64,000 nucleotides of DNA from Streptococcus mitis (GTDB taxonomy: Bacteria > Bacillota > Bacilli > Lactobacillales > Streptococcaceae), in contig NZ_SPGF01000001.1 of the NCBI RefSeq assembly GCF_005844455.1, positions 60,374 to 124,373 on the forward strand, read 5' to 3'. The notes under the pieces are model-generated. The model saw nothing but the letters and a program-made list of their open reading frames with translations, ran no database searches and had not been told where the DNA came from. The position numbers were made by a program, and so were the translations under genes. This document shows, one piece after another, positions 36,051-44,381 of the stretch; position 1 is the stretch's first letter; every line of letters starts with the position of its first letter.

Positions 36051-37536
36051 AATTGCACTTTACATTAGATTATCTGTAGAAGATCAGATGAAGAAAGATG
36101 AGAGCGAAAGTATCATCAATCAAAGGTATTTCCTGAATGATTTTCTTGATAGAAATGATGAATTTAAAAGTTTCCAAAGAGAAGAATACATTGATGATGG
36201 ATATACAGGCACAAATGAGAAAAGACCATCTTTTCAAAGAATGCTAGAAGAAGTTAAGAATGGTAAAATCAATGCCATAATTGTAAAAGACTTATCGAGA
36301 TTTATGAGGGATTATATTTCGCTCGGTGATTATCTGGAGAATATATTTCCTTTTCTTGGTATTAGATTTATTGCGATTAATGATGGCTATGATAGTGATA
36401 AGGAAAAAGGAAATGGAACAGACCTTGATATCCAGTTTAAAGGTTTGTTATATGACTTTTATACAAAAGATATTTCACAGAAAGTAAAGACAGTTACTAC
36501 TGAACTTAAGAAGCAAGGAAAGTTTCTTGCTTGGAGTCCACCATTTGGTTATATGAAAGATCCGGATGATAAGCACAACATCATTATCGATGAAAAGACA
36601 GCTTGGATTGTGAGGAAGGTATATGACTTAGCACTTACAGGACTTGCATCAAGAAAGATTGCAGCAGTTATGAATGAAGAGAATATACCAACACCAAACG
36701 AGCGTAAAAAAGAACTTACCAATATGGATTACGAATATAACATAGTATCATCAGATACAAGAGATGCACCAACATGGACAAATGGTACAGTGGTAGATAT
36801 TTTATCCAATGAAAATTACACAGGCACTTATGTCTTCAATATGCAAGAAAAATCGGTATTGACTCCTGGTAGTTTTAAATTTAATCCCAAAGAGGAATGG
36901 GGTAGAGTTTATGAACATCATGAAGCTATTATCTCAAGAGAAGAGTTTGAAAAGGTTCAAGCTATCAAAGAAAATAATAGTTTCTTAAAAGGGAAAAATA
37001 CTGACTATCCATGGAGAAAGCATTCTCCATTACAAGGATTTGCAAGATGTCCTACTTGTAACCATATTCTGGGACTTACTCAATCAAAATTTAAGCGACC
37101 AGATGGAAGTATGAGAATACATAAGTATTTTCATTGTAGGATCTGCAAGTGCAATAATGTAGAACATAAAAACTCAAGAGTAGATAAGTTAGAGAATCAG
37201 GTGCTTGCACTTATTAAAGAGAAATATGGTGAAGCAGAAGTGAAGCCTAAAGAAAAAATAAGTATTAAAGATATAGAGAAGAAGATGGAAAAGCTTCAGG
37301 CGAAAAAAATGTCTGATTTTGAAAAATATAAGCTTGGTAAAATGACGAAAGTTAAGTTTGTAGAAAGAAAAAGCCAGATAGATAAGGAAATCGAGAAACT
37401 TGAAGAAAAGATAAAACTATCTTCTAATGAAACAGAAGTAGTAACAGATAATGAACTTACACGGGAACTTATGGAAAAGTATGTTGAGTCAGTTATCTGT
37501 GAAGGTAGTATAGTTCAAAAAATCATATGGAAATAG
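36043..37536 (+). CDS. Large serine recombinase 3
   Basis: A 497-residue serine recombinase: LYIRLSVEDQMKK (catalytic Ser), GYTGTNEKRPSF, VKDLSRFMRDYIS; zinc ribbon ARCPTCNHILG...YFHCRICKC; C-terminal coiled coil. TTG at 36043, six bases after gggaggtg, is the best start and overlaps recombinase 2 by eight bases; the GTG at 36034 lies in the ribosome site. Last gene of the ICE. The right end and the interrupted host gene lie within 90 bases. Confidence 0.92.
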   Translation: MSKIALYIRLSVEDQMKKDESESIINQRYFLNDFLDRNDEFKSFQREEYIDDGYTGTNEKRPSFQRMLEEVKNGKINAIIVKDLSRFMRDYISLGDYLENIFPFLGIRFIAINDGYDSDKEKGNGTDLDIQFKGLLYDFYTKDISQKVKTVTTELKKQGKFLAWSPPFGYMKDPDDKHNIIIDEKTAWIVRKVYDLALTGLASRKIAAVMNEENIPTPNERKKELTNMDYEYNIVSSDTRDAPTWTNGTVVDILSNENYTGTYVFNMQEKSVLTPGSFKFNPKEEWGRVYEHHEAIISREEFEKVQAIKENNSFLKGKNTDYPWRKHSPLQGFARCPTCNHILGLTQSKFKRPDGSMRIHKYFHCRICKCNNVEHKNSRVDKLENQVLALIKEKYGEAEVKPKEKISIKDIEKKMEKLQAKKMSDFEKYKLGKMTKVKFVERKSQIDKEIEKLEEKIKLSSNETEVVTDNELTRELMEKYVESVICEGSIVQKIIWK

Positions 37537-37541
37537 ACACA

Positions 37542-37569
37542 AGAGGGAGTGAGAAATCACTCTCTTTTT
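37542..37569 (+). terminator. Terminator after the recombinase block
   Basis: gagtga-gaaa-tcactc stem with flanking agag/tct pairs and a run of T, six bases after the last recombinase stop. Confidence 0.75.
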
Positions 37570-37596
37570 GCTGTCTAAAAATAGACAATAAATTTT

Positions 37597-37624
37597 GTGT
37601 CAGTCGCTTGACACGAGAGGGGAG
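37597..37624. other. Right ICE end / attachment junction (attR candidate)
   Basis: Inverted repeat GTGTCA-gtcgct-TGACAC (37597-37614) lies at the very end of the element. From about 37,617 the sequence becomes the streptococcal mod gene, in the codons for G-S-G-T-T of methyltransferase motif I. The exact crossover bases cannot be fixed without the left end, which is outside the window. Confidence 0.65.
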
Positions 37625-38096
37625 CGGTACAACAGCTGCTGTTGCCCACAAAATGAATCGTCAATATATTGGTATTGAACAGATGGATTACATTGAGACG
37701 GTTTCAGTTGAGCGATTGAAAAAAGTAATTGACGGTGAACAGGGTGGCATTTCTAAAGACGTCAACTGGACTGGTGGTGGTTCATTTGTTTATTGTGAAC
37801 TGAAAAATGATGCCCAGGATTTTAAAAATACAGTCTTAGAGGCAAGAGAGCCTGAAACTCTATCTCAACTATTTGAACAGGCTAAAAAGTCTTCGTTCCT
37901 ATCTTATCGTGTCGACCCTAAAAAGTTGAAAAAGTCAGAGTTCGAAAAACTTTCACTAGCTGAACAAAAACAAGTCTTGCTGGAGTTGGTGGATAATAAT
38001 AACCTGTATGTTAATTACTCAGAGATAGATGATAGCGACTATGGTATTTCACTAGAAGAGAAAAAACTCAATAGAGACTTCTATGGAGAGGAGTAA
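37620..38096 (+). pseudogene. mod: 3' part of a type III methyltransferase gene (mod), cut by the ICE
   Basis: About 159 C-terminal residues of a type III (beta-class) adenine methyltransferase: GSGTTAAVAHKMNRQYIGIEQMDYIETV is the end of the AdoMet-binding motif I with its first residues (D-x-F-A) replaced by ICE sequence, followed by a type III Mod C-terminus. The frame can be extended back to an ATG at 37527 inside the recombinase, which is chance. The 5' half, including the DPPY motif, must lie beyond the left ICE end. Three bases separate the stop from the res ATG. Confidence 0.88.
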
Positions 38097-38099
38097 GTG

Positions 38100-40742
38100 A
38101 TGGCTTTTGTGTATGAAATTTATAAGCAAGCCAGTGAAAATGGCTTTATTGACTTTAAGGCAAGCATTCCAGACTATATCACGCAAAATCTGAAATTTCC
38201 ACTGCGTCCTTACCAGAAAGAGGCGGTAGGGAGGTATCTCTACTACAAAAGGGATGAGAACAATCGAAAAAAACCAGAACAAGTCCTCTACAATATGGCG
38301 ACCGGTTCAGGAAAAACTTTGCTGATGGCAACGATTATCCTTGAAAAATTTAAACAGGGTGAACGGAATTTTATTTTTTTTGTGAATAACGACAATATTC
38401 TTACCAAGACAAGGGCAAACTTCTTGCCTAATGAGATGGGAAAATACTTGTTTGCGGATAAAATAACGATTGATAATCAAGTGGTGGGAGTACGTGAAGT
38501 GACAGATTTTTCCGATAGTCAGCCTGATAGTATCAATATTGTTTTTACAACCATTCAAAAACTTCACCAAGATTTAAATACCCCAAGGGAAAATCGCCTA
38601 ACTTATGAGCAATTTGAAGATTTGTCGCTTGTGTTATTGGCAGATGAGGCTCATCACTTGAATGCTGGACTCGGTAAGAAAGAAAAAGATGAAAACGACA
38701 GCTGGACGGCGACGATTGAAAACATTCAAAGTACAGCCCATAAATCTTCTTTATTTGAATTTACAGCAACCATTGACTTAGCAAATCCAGATATTGCCAA
38801 AAAATATGAAAAATCTTTGATTTTCAAGTATGACTTGAAAGAGTTCCGCTTGGATAAGTACTCTAAAGATGTTCTTTTCCACTTGGTAGATAATGAACTT
38901 CCAACTCGTATGTTGCATGCAATCATTATCAGCCAATACCGCAAGAAAATCGCCTTGAAACATGGCATCAACCTCAAACCTTTGGTCTTGTTTAAGTCGC
39001 AAAAAATTGCTGAAAATAAAGGAAACTTAGAGGCTTTTTTGGATATGTTAGCCAATCTGTCAGTAGAACAAGTACAGTCTCAAAAAAACTTAACTGCAAA
39101 TGATGAGGAGCAAAAAAATATCTTGGAAAAAGCATTTGCTTTTTTTGAGGAGTCTGGACTTTCTTTTCAAGATTTAATTGAGGAATTGCAGGAAGATTTT
39201 CGCCGTGAACGCTTACTCGTGATTGATGGGAAAAACAAGACTAGCAACAATTTAGTAGAGTTGAATACTCTGGAACTCCCTTCAAATGAAATTCGTGCTA
39301 TTTTTGCAGTTGATATGCTCAACGAAGGCTGGGATGTTTTGAATCTTTTTGATATTGTTCGCCTTTACGATATTCGTGATGGTAAGACAACAAAGAACGG
39401 TTTTGTCGCAGGGAACACTACCAATTCAGAAAAGCAACTCATCGGTCGTGGAGCACGTTATTATCCATTTGTGATTGATAATCAAATCGAGGAGAAGTTC
39501 ACTCGTAAATTTGATGAAAATGAAAACAATGAGCTTCGTGTCATAGAACAGCTTCATTATCATTCAGCAAACAATCCTCGATATATTTCTGAATTAAAGC
39601 AAGTCTTGCGTGAGTCTGGAATTTTTGATGATGTTAATTTAGAAGAGCGTGAATTAAAGCTAAAAGAATCTTTCAAACAAACACGAACCTATACAGATGG
39701 TCTTGTTTGGATGAATAAACGTCTTTCTTATCAAGAATATGTTGAACAACGACAAGAAAGTTTGTTGGATACCTCTTTCATTCCGAGTTCCTTTGATGTC
39801 AGTTTACCGACTTTTAACACAAGAGATTTTGAAGCTTTCTCAGAAGATGATGTTTTTGCTACTGATTCGATAAATACCTTAAATTTCGAGTTTGGAAAAG
39901 AAATTACTCCCAATATTGTTCGAGCAGCTATCAATCGCAATAAACAGTATACCTTTAAAAACTTACAGAAAGCTTTCTTTGGCTTGAGTGGTGTATCTGC
40001 CTTCATCGAAATGCTTTCGAAAGTTAATATTATACTAGAATCTTCTTTATCACAAATAAGTGAGTTAACTTCAGACCAGAAACTCTATATTGCAGAACAG
40101 CTTTTATATAGCATTGAAAAAGATATCGTTCCAACGGAAGAGCGCTTTTATGGTTCAGCTAACTTTGAATCTGTTCCTGTACGTGAAGTTTTTGAAGAGA
40201 GTATCTTGAGAAAGTATACTGTTAATGTAAGTGGGAATGCAGAGTTTGGACGGTCACAAAAAACCAAGTCTGAAACAGAGATTTTTGAAAATATCGATCA
40301 ACTAGATTGGTATGCCTATGATGATAACTTTGGAACAAGCGAGGAGAAATATCTGGTGCGTGCTATCCGTGAATTGATGAATGATTTGCAGGAAAAGTGG
40401 TCTGATATTTATCTTTTGCGAAATGAGAAAGCAGTGAAAATCTATAGTTTTGATGAAGGGCGTGCTTTTGAGCCTGACTTTATCTTGCTTGCAAATGATA
40501 AAAAAGTTGGAAATACTTCTTGGCAGATTTTCATTGAGCCAAAAGGAAGTCAATTTTTGGATAGTAATAATACCTTCAAAAATAGTAAAGAAGGCTGGAA
40601 AGAGAAATTCTTACTGCAAATTACTGAAAGAGATGAGGCAAGAACTTTGTTGGACGATGAACGTTATCGTATCGTCGGTCTTCCTTTCTTTAATAATGAG
40701 ATGAGCAGAGAAGTTGTAAATAGTAACTTAAAAGATCTATAG
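38100..40742 (+). CDS. res: Type III restriction enzyme, Res subunit
   Basis: An 880-residue Res subunit: superfamily 2 helicase with Walker A ATGSGKT (about 68-74), DEAHH (about 182-186), SAT-like motif FTATIDL, motif VI QLIGRGARYYPF, and a C-terminal PD-(D/E)xK nuclease (EPDFILL near 791, FIEPKGSQ near 813-815). It cuts DNA only together with Mod. ATG 38100 after gagaggagtaagtg. The coding sequence is intact, but the partner mod is broken by the ICE, so the enzyme is probably silent unless a mod exists elsewhere. Confidence 0.92.
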   Translation: MAFVYEIYKQASENGFIDFKASIPDYITQNLKFPLRPYQKEAVGRYLYYKRDENNRKKPEQVLYNMATGSGKTLLMATIILEKFKQGERNFIFFVNNDNILTKTRANFLPNEMGKYLFADKITIDNQVVGVREVTDFSDSQPDSINIVFTTIQKLHQDLNTPRENRLTYEQFEDLSLVLLADEAHHLNAGLGKKEKDENDSWTATIENIQSTAHKSSLFEFTATIDLANPDIAKKYEKSLIFKYDLKEFRLDKYSKDVLFHLVDNELPTRMLHAIIISQYRKKIALKHGINLKPLVLFKSQKIAENKGNLEAFLDMLANLSVEQVQSQKNLTANDEEQKNILEKAFAFFEESGLSFQDLIEELQEDFRRERLLVIDGKNKTSNNLVELNTLELPSNEIRAIFAVDMLNEGWDVLNLFDIVRLYDIRDGKTTKNGFVAGNTTNSEKQLIGRGARYYPFVIDNQIEEKFTRKFDENENNELRVIEQLHYHSANNPRYISELKQVLRESGIFDDVNLEERELKLKESFKQTRTYTDGLVWMNKRLSYQEYVEQRQESLLDTSFIPSSFDVSLPTFNTRDFEAFSEDDVFATDSINTLNFEFGKEITPNIVRAAINRNKQYTFKNLQKAFFGLSGVSAFIEMLSKVNIILESSLSQISELTSDQKLYIAEQLLYSIEKDIVPTEERFYGSANFESVPVREVFEESILRKYTVNVSGNAEFGRSQKTKSETEIFENIDQLDWYAYDDNFGTSEEKYLVRAIRELMNDLQEKWSDIYLLRNEKAVKIYSFDEGRAFEPDFILLANDKKVGNTSWQIFIEPKGSQFLDSNNTFKNSKEGWKEKFLLQITERDEARTLLDDERYRIVGLPFFNNEMSREVVNSNLKDL

Positions 40743-40758
40743 CGAAAATTGGTGAATG

Positions 40759-40896
40759 TATGATTTCACAAATTATTTTAAGAAATTTTAAACGATTTCA
40801 AAATAGAGAAATTGAATTTCCCAAAACAAGCCAAATAAGATTTTTCCAAAATCCATTGACAAAAGCCAACATTTTTTGTAAAATAAGAATCAATTA
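40759..40896 (+). pseudogene. Truncated start of an AAA/OLD-type ATPase gene
   Basis: An ATG after gtgaat starts MISQIILRNFKRFQNREIEF, the typical N-terminus of RecF/OLD-like ATPases often found beside restriction genes. The similarity stops after about 20 codons, and the frame runs into the promoter of the next gene and ends at 40896. It is a remnant of a lost defence gene. Confidence 0.6.
40856..40884 (+). promoter_or_regulatory. Promoter of the glycine riboswitch/symporter unit
   Basis: TTGACA (40856-40861), 17-base spacer, TAAAAT (40879-40884): a near-consensus housekeeping promoter, about 20-60 bases before the riboswitch aptamer. Confidence 0.8.
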
Positions 40897-40904
40897 AATA
40901 CCAA

Positions 40905-41050
40905 CACCGAATGAAGTTTAATAGAAGTGGAGAATCGTTTGATTTTCCATGACTGTAAATGGACGGAACTCTGGAGAGACCGTAAAGGCACCGAAGGGGC
41001 AAGGCAGGTAACTGCTCAAACTCTCAGGTAGAAGGACAGAGCTAGGATAG
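40905..41050 (+). ncRNA. Glycine riboswitch (gcvT-type)
   Basis: The aptamer core is clear: ggacggaactctggagagaccg, caccgaaggggcaa, aactctcaggtagaaggacagagc. Only one full aptamer is evident; the part before 40965 (gtttaatagaagtggagaatcg) is not a clear second aptamer. It controls the AGCS symporter, probably by a glycine-dependent choice at the terminator 41082-41114. The 5' limit is approximate. Confidence 0.88.
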
Positions 41051-41081
41051 ACCGCTTTTTAGCATTTATCTAAGCATTCCA

Positions 41082-41114
41082 GAGTACATGTATCTTGCAT
41101 GTGCTCTTTCTTTT
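41082..41114 (+). terminator. Riboswitch expression-platform terminator
   Basis: gagtacatg / catgtgctc stem (one G-T pair), loop tatcttg, then tttctttt. It lies between the glycine aptamer and the symporter gene, so it is the likely regulated terminator. Confidence 0.75.
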
Positions 41115-41139
41115 GGGGTTGAAAAGATAGGAGAATAGA

Positions 41140-42462
41140 ATGTTAGAATTGCTTAAATCAATCGATGCTTTTGCTTGGGGACCTCCCCTCTTGATTCTCT
41201 TGGTCGGAACAGGAATTTACCTAACTGCCCGTCTAGGTCTTTTGCAGGTTTTACGTCTGCCCAAGGCCTTTCAGCTTATTTTTACCAAGGATAAGGGGGA
41301 TGGCGATGTATCCAGTTTTGCAGCTCTGTGTACGGCCTTGGCATCAACCGTTGGAACAGGGAATATCATAGGGGTTGCGACGGCTATCAAGGTGGGGGGG
41401 CCAGGAGCCCTCTTTTGGATGTGGATGGCAGCTTTCTTTGGAATGGCTACCAAGTATGCGGAAGGACTACTGGCTATCAAATACCGCAACAAGGACGACC
41501 ATGGTGCAGTAGCGGGAGGTCCAATGCACTATATCCTTCTAGGGATGGGAGAAAAGTGGCGACCACTTGCTATCTTCTTTGCCATCGCAGGTATCTTAGT
41601 AGCTTTGTTGGGAATCGGGACCTTCACCCAAGTCAACTCGATTACAGAATCCATCCAAAATACAACGGCTATTTCGCCAGCCATCACAGCTCTCGTCTTG
41701 TCTGTCTTTGTAGCGATTGCAGTCTTTGGTGGACTCAAGTCCATCTCTAAGGTTTCAGCTACTGTTGTTCCTTTTATGGCCATCATCTATATTCTAGGAA
41801 CTCTTACAGTTATTTTCTTTAATATCGGGAAACTCCCAGCTACAATCACTCTAATCTTGACATCAGCTTTTAGTCCGATTGCTGCGGTGGGTGGTTTTGC
41901 TGGTGCCAGCATTCGAATGGCTATTCAAAATGGTGTGGCGCGTGGTGTCTTCTCAAACGAATCTGGTCTGGGTTCTGCTCCCATTGCAGCTGCTGCGGCT
42001 AAGACAAATGAACCAGTAGAGCAAGGCTTGATTTCCATGACAGGAACCTTTATTGACACCCTCATTATCTGTACTCTGACTGGTTTGACCATCTTGGTAA
42101 CTGGTGTTTGGAGTGGTGATTTGAATGGAGTTGCCTTGACTCAGTCTGCTTTCTCAACAGTCTTTTCACATTTTGGGCCTGCTCTCTTGACCATCTTCCT
42201 TGTGCTCTTTGCCTTCACGACAATTCTAGGTTGGAACTACTACGGAGAACGCTGTTTCGAGTTTCTCTTCGGTGTTCGCTTTATCTGGCTCTACCGTGTA
42301 GTCTTTGTGCTCATGGTCTTGCTGGGAGGATTTATCGAGTTGGATATGGTTTGGATTATCGCAGATATCGTCAATGCCTTGATGGCTCTCCCAAACTTGA
42401 TTGCCCTCTTGGTCTTGTCACCAGTCGTCATTGCTGAGACTAAAAAGTATTTTGATAAATAA
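41140..42462 (+). CDS. Sodium:alanine/glycine symporter (AGCS family)
   Basis: A 440-residue membrane transporter of the AGCS family, with about ten hydrophobic segments and the hallmark region (ALCTALASTVGTGNIIGVATAIKVGGPGALFWMWMAAFFGMATKYAE; then NGVARGVFSNESGLGSAPIAAAAAKTNEPVEQG). It imports small neutral amino acids with Na+. The glycine riboswitch upstream implies glycine is the relevant substrate. Start ATG follows ataggagaatag. Single-gene unit closed by the terminator at 42466. Confidence 0.93.
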   Translation: MLELLKSIDAFAWGPPLLILLVGTGIYLTARLGLLQVLRLPKAFQLIFTKDKGDGDVSSFAALCTALASTVGTGNIIGVATAIKVGGPGALFWMWMAAFFGMATKYAEGLLAIKYRNKDDHGAVAGGPMHYILLGMGEKWRPLAIFFAIAGILVALLGIGTFTQVNSITESIQNTTAISPAITALVLSVFVAIAVFGGLKSISKVSATVVPFMAIIYILGTLTVIFFNIGKLPATITLILTSAFSPIAAVGGFAGASIRMAIQNGVARGVFSNESGLGSAPIAAAAAKTNEPVEQGLISMTGTFIDTLIICTLTGLTILVTGVWSGDLNGVALTQSAFSTVFSHFGPALLTIFLVLFAFTTILGWNYYGERCFEFLFGVRFIWLYRVVFVLMVLLGGFIELDMVWIIADIVNALMALPNLIALLVLSPVVIAETKKYFDK

Positions 42463-42465
42463 TGA

Positions 42466-42490
42466 AATCACACATGGCGTGTGATTTTTT
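42466..42490 (+). terminator. Terminator of the symporter gene
   Basis: aatcacac / gtgtgatt stem with atgg loop and a run of T. Confidence 0.85.
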
Positions 42491-42528
42491 GCTTTCATAA
42501 AGAATTTTTATCAGTGCAATTTAAAATA

Positions 42529-42634
42529 TATAGTAGATTGAATTAGGAAGAGACAACATAATTAAGATATTCGTATTGCTTTTTAGCTATTATCTAAAAA
42601 GCAATACGTCTTGTTCTAACTTCAATATACTATA
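42529..42634. repeat. RUP-like small inverted-repeat element with unusual centre
   Basis: About 106 bases, with termini TATAGTAGATTGAA / TTCAATATACTATA almost identical to the two RUP copies in this window, but a different interior that folds into a long hairpin (cgtattgctttttag / ctaaaaagcaatacg). It lies between the symporter and the next gene. Same size class as RUP; likely a divergent relative mobilised by the same IS630-type transposase. Confidence 0.6.
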
Positions 42635-42697
42635 TATTATACAAGGTATAGAATCTGTGATAGACTAGGTTTCAACAAAATGAAAAGAGGTTTTATG

Positions 42698-43330
42698 ATG
42701 ACAACATTTACAATCCATACAGTAGAATCAGCACCAGCAGAAGTGAAAGAAATTCTTGAAACAGTAGAAAAAGATAACAATGGCTATATTCCCAACCTAA
42801 TTGGACTCTTGGCCAATGCACCAACTGCTTTAGAGGCTTACCGTACTGTCGCATCTATCAACCGTCGCAACAGCCTGACACCCGTTGAGCGTGAAGTGGT
42901 GCAAATTACGGCAGCCGTGACCAATGGTTGTGCCTTCTGTGTCGCAGGTCACACAGCCTTTTCCATCAAACAAATTCAGATGAATGATGACTTGATTCAA
43001 GCTCTTCGCAATCGCACTCCAATTGAAACAGATCCTAAATTGGACACCCTAGCTAAGTTTACCTTGGCAGTTATCAATACCAAGGGTCGTGTTGGAGATG
43101 AAGCCTTGTCTGAGTTTCTAGAAGCTGGTTATAGCCAACAAAATGCCTTGGATGTGGTTCTCGGTGTTAGTCTTGCCAGTCTTTGCAACTATGCCAACAA
43201 CCTAGCCAATACGCCTATTAACCCAGAATTGCAACCTTATGCTTATTTCATATTTGAGCAAAAAATGAAGTCGGAAATCAACGGACTTCGTTTTTTAAAA
43301 TCTTATTCCAGTCTTTTTATGCTATACTGA
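42698..43330 (+). CDS. Carboxymuconolactone-decarboxylase/AhpD-like protein (3' extended)
   Basis: A 210-residue alkylhydroperoxidase-like protein with the CxxC-His motif GCAFCVAGHTAF, likely a thiol peroxidase-type redox enzyme. ATG 42698 (or 42695) follows aaaagagg. The conserved part ends around PINPELQPYA (codons to about 43242); the frame then runs on through the gene's own terminator and stops at 43330. The tail looks unnatural and suggests that the original stop codon was lost. Confidence 0.8.
   Translation: MTTFTIHTVESAPAEVKEILETVEKDNNGYIPNLIGLLANAPTALEAYRTVASINRRNSLTPVEREVVQITAAVTNGCAFCVAGHTAFSIKQIQMNDDLIQALRNRTPIETDPKLDTLAKFTLAVINTKGRVGDEALSEFLEAGYSQQNALDVVLGVSLASLCNYANNLANTPINPELQPYAYFIFEQKMKSEINGLRFLKSYSSLFMLY
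43267..43296 (+). terminator. Terminator lying inside the extended reading frame
   Basis: gaagtc...gacttc hairpin followed by gtttttt. It is a normal intrinsic terminator, but here the reading frame of the upstream gene goes through it. Confidence 0.65.
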
Positions 43331-43356
43331 AATTAACATGATTATTGGAGGTTAGG

Positions 43357-44357
43357 ATGAAAAAACTCCCTTTAGTATAGTAGATTGAATCTAGAGTAGT
43401 ACGCAATGGTTGCTAAAATATTTCTATACATTAATTTTACTTTCCTAATCAATTTGTTCACATCTTATTTCAATCTACTATATTTTCAGGTTGCTTGCTA
43501 GGTTTGGCAGGAGCTGGAAATCTCGTTTTAGATACAGTGCCAGTTCTGTCATATCTACTGAGTCTTTCAGGTTTGATTTTGTGGCTATTCTTTCTGATTC
43601 TTCATCTGCTTAATTGGGAAGAAAGCAAGAATTGACCAAGCCCCCTCTTTTATCTGGGATGGCTACCTTCCCCATGGCTGGAATGATTTTATCGACTTAT
43701 GCCTTTCGCGTGTTTCCTCATCTTCCTCTGGTAGCACAAGGAATCTGGTGGTTTTCATTTCTCTTGGATTTGGCCTTGATTGTTGGTTTCACCATCAAAT
43801 TTGCCTGTCCTGGTCGGAGGGTTCATTCCACTCCTAGCTGGACGGTTCTCTATGTGGGAATAGCAGTGGCAGCCTTGACTTATCCACTGGTAGGCATTAT
43901 CGAGATTGTCTATGCGACCTTGAGTTTTGGTTTTCTCTTGACCTTCTATCTCTATCCCCTTATTTATAGTGATTTAAAGCAACATCCACTCCCAGTAGCC
44001 TTGCTTGGGCAAGAAGGAATCTACTGTGCTCCCTTCTCTCTGCTCTTGGCTTCCCTGGTTCGAGTTGGAGGAGCCAGCCTACCGACTTGGCTCTTGATTG
44101 CCATGATTTTGGCTTCTCAATCCTTCTTTTTCTTTGTTTTAACTCGCCTGCCCAATATTTTAAAACAAGGCTTTCAACCAGCCTTCTCAGCCCTCACCTT
44201 CCCAACCATTATCACGGCTACCTCGCTCAAGATGGTTCAGGGAATCTTGAAACTTCCATTTATTGATTATTTGGTGTTTGCTGAAACTGTTATATGCCTC
44301 ACTATTTTATTCTTTGTCTTGGTTGGTTATCTGATTTGGCTACGAAAAAAGGTCTAG
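43357..44357 (+). pseudogene. Broken TDT/TehA-type transporter gene (RUP insertion plus frameshift)
   Basis: A membrane transporter of the TDT (TehA/SLAC1-like, formerly 'exfoliative toxin A') family. The start MKKLPLV (43357, after ttggaggttagg) is cut after seven codons by a RUP (43376-43482); the frame resumes FSGCLLGLAGAGNLVLD. Near 43,625 a one-base loss (aagaattgacc) shifts the frame; the rest (ELTKPPLLSGMATFPMAGM ... to 44357) is in another frame. The remaining 240 residues contain eight or so membrane segments. Not functional as sequenced. Confidence 0.85.
43376..43482. repeat. RUP element (107 bp)
   Basis: Exactly 107 bases with TATAGTAGATTGAA / TTCAATCTACTATA ends, inserted at a TA in the transporter gene. 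Its body (ggttgctaaaatatttctatac...ttcctaatcaatttgttcac) is the reverse complement of the copy at 58486-58592. RUPs are IS630-Spn1-related non-autonomous elements known from pneumococcus. Confidence 0.85.
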
Positions 44358-44381
44358 CTAGAAATAGCTAAACCTTATTTT

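Noticed and set aside
1..37620. Antibiotic-resistance genes on the ICE
   Set aside because: None of the cargo proteins in this window resembles a known resistance determinant; the part left of the window was not seen.
37527..38096. A 189-codon frame spanning the ICE end and mod
   Set aside because: The ATG lies inside recombinase 3 and the first 30 codons are ICE end sequence; it is the cut mod gene, not a new gene.
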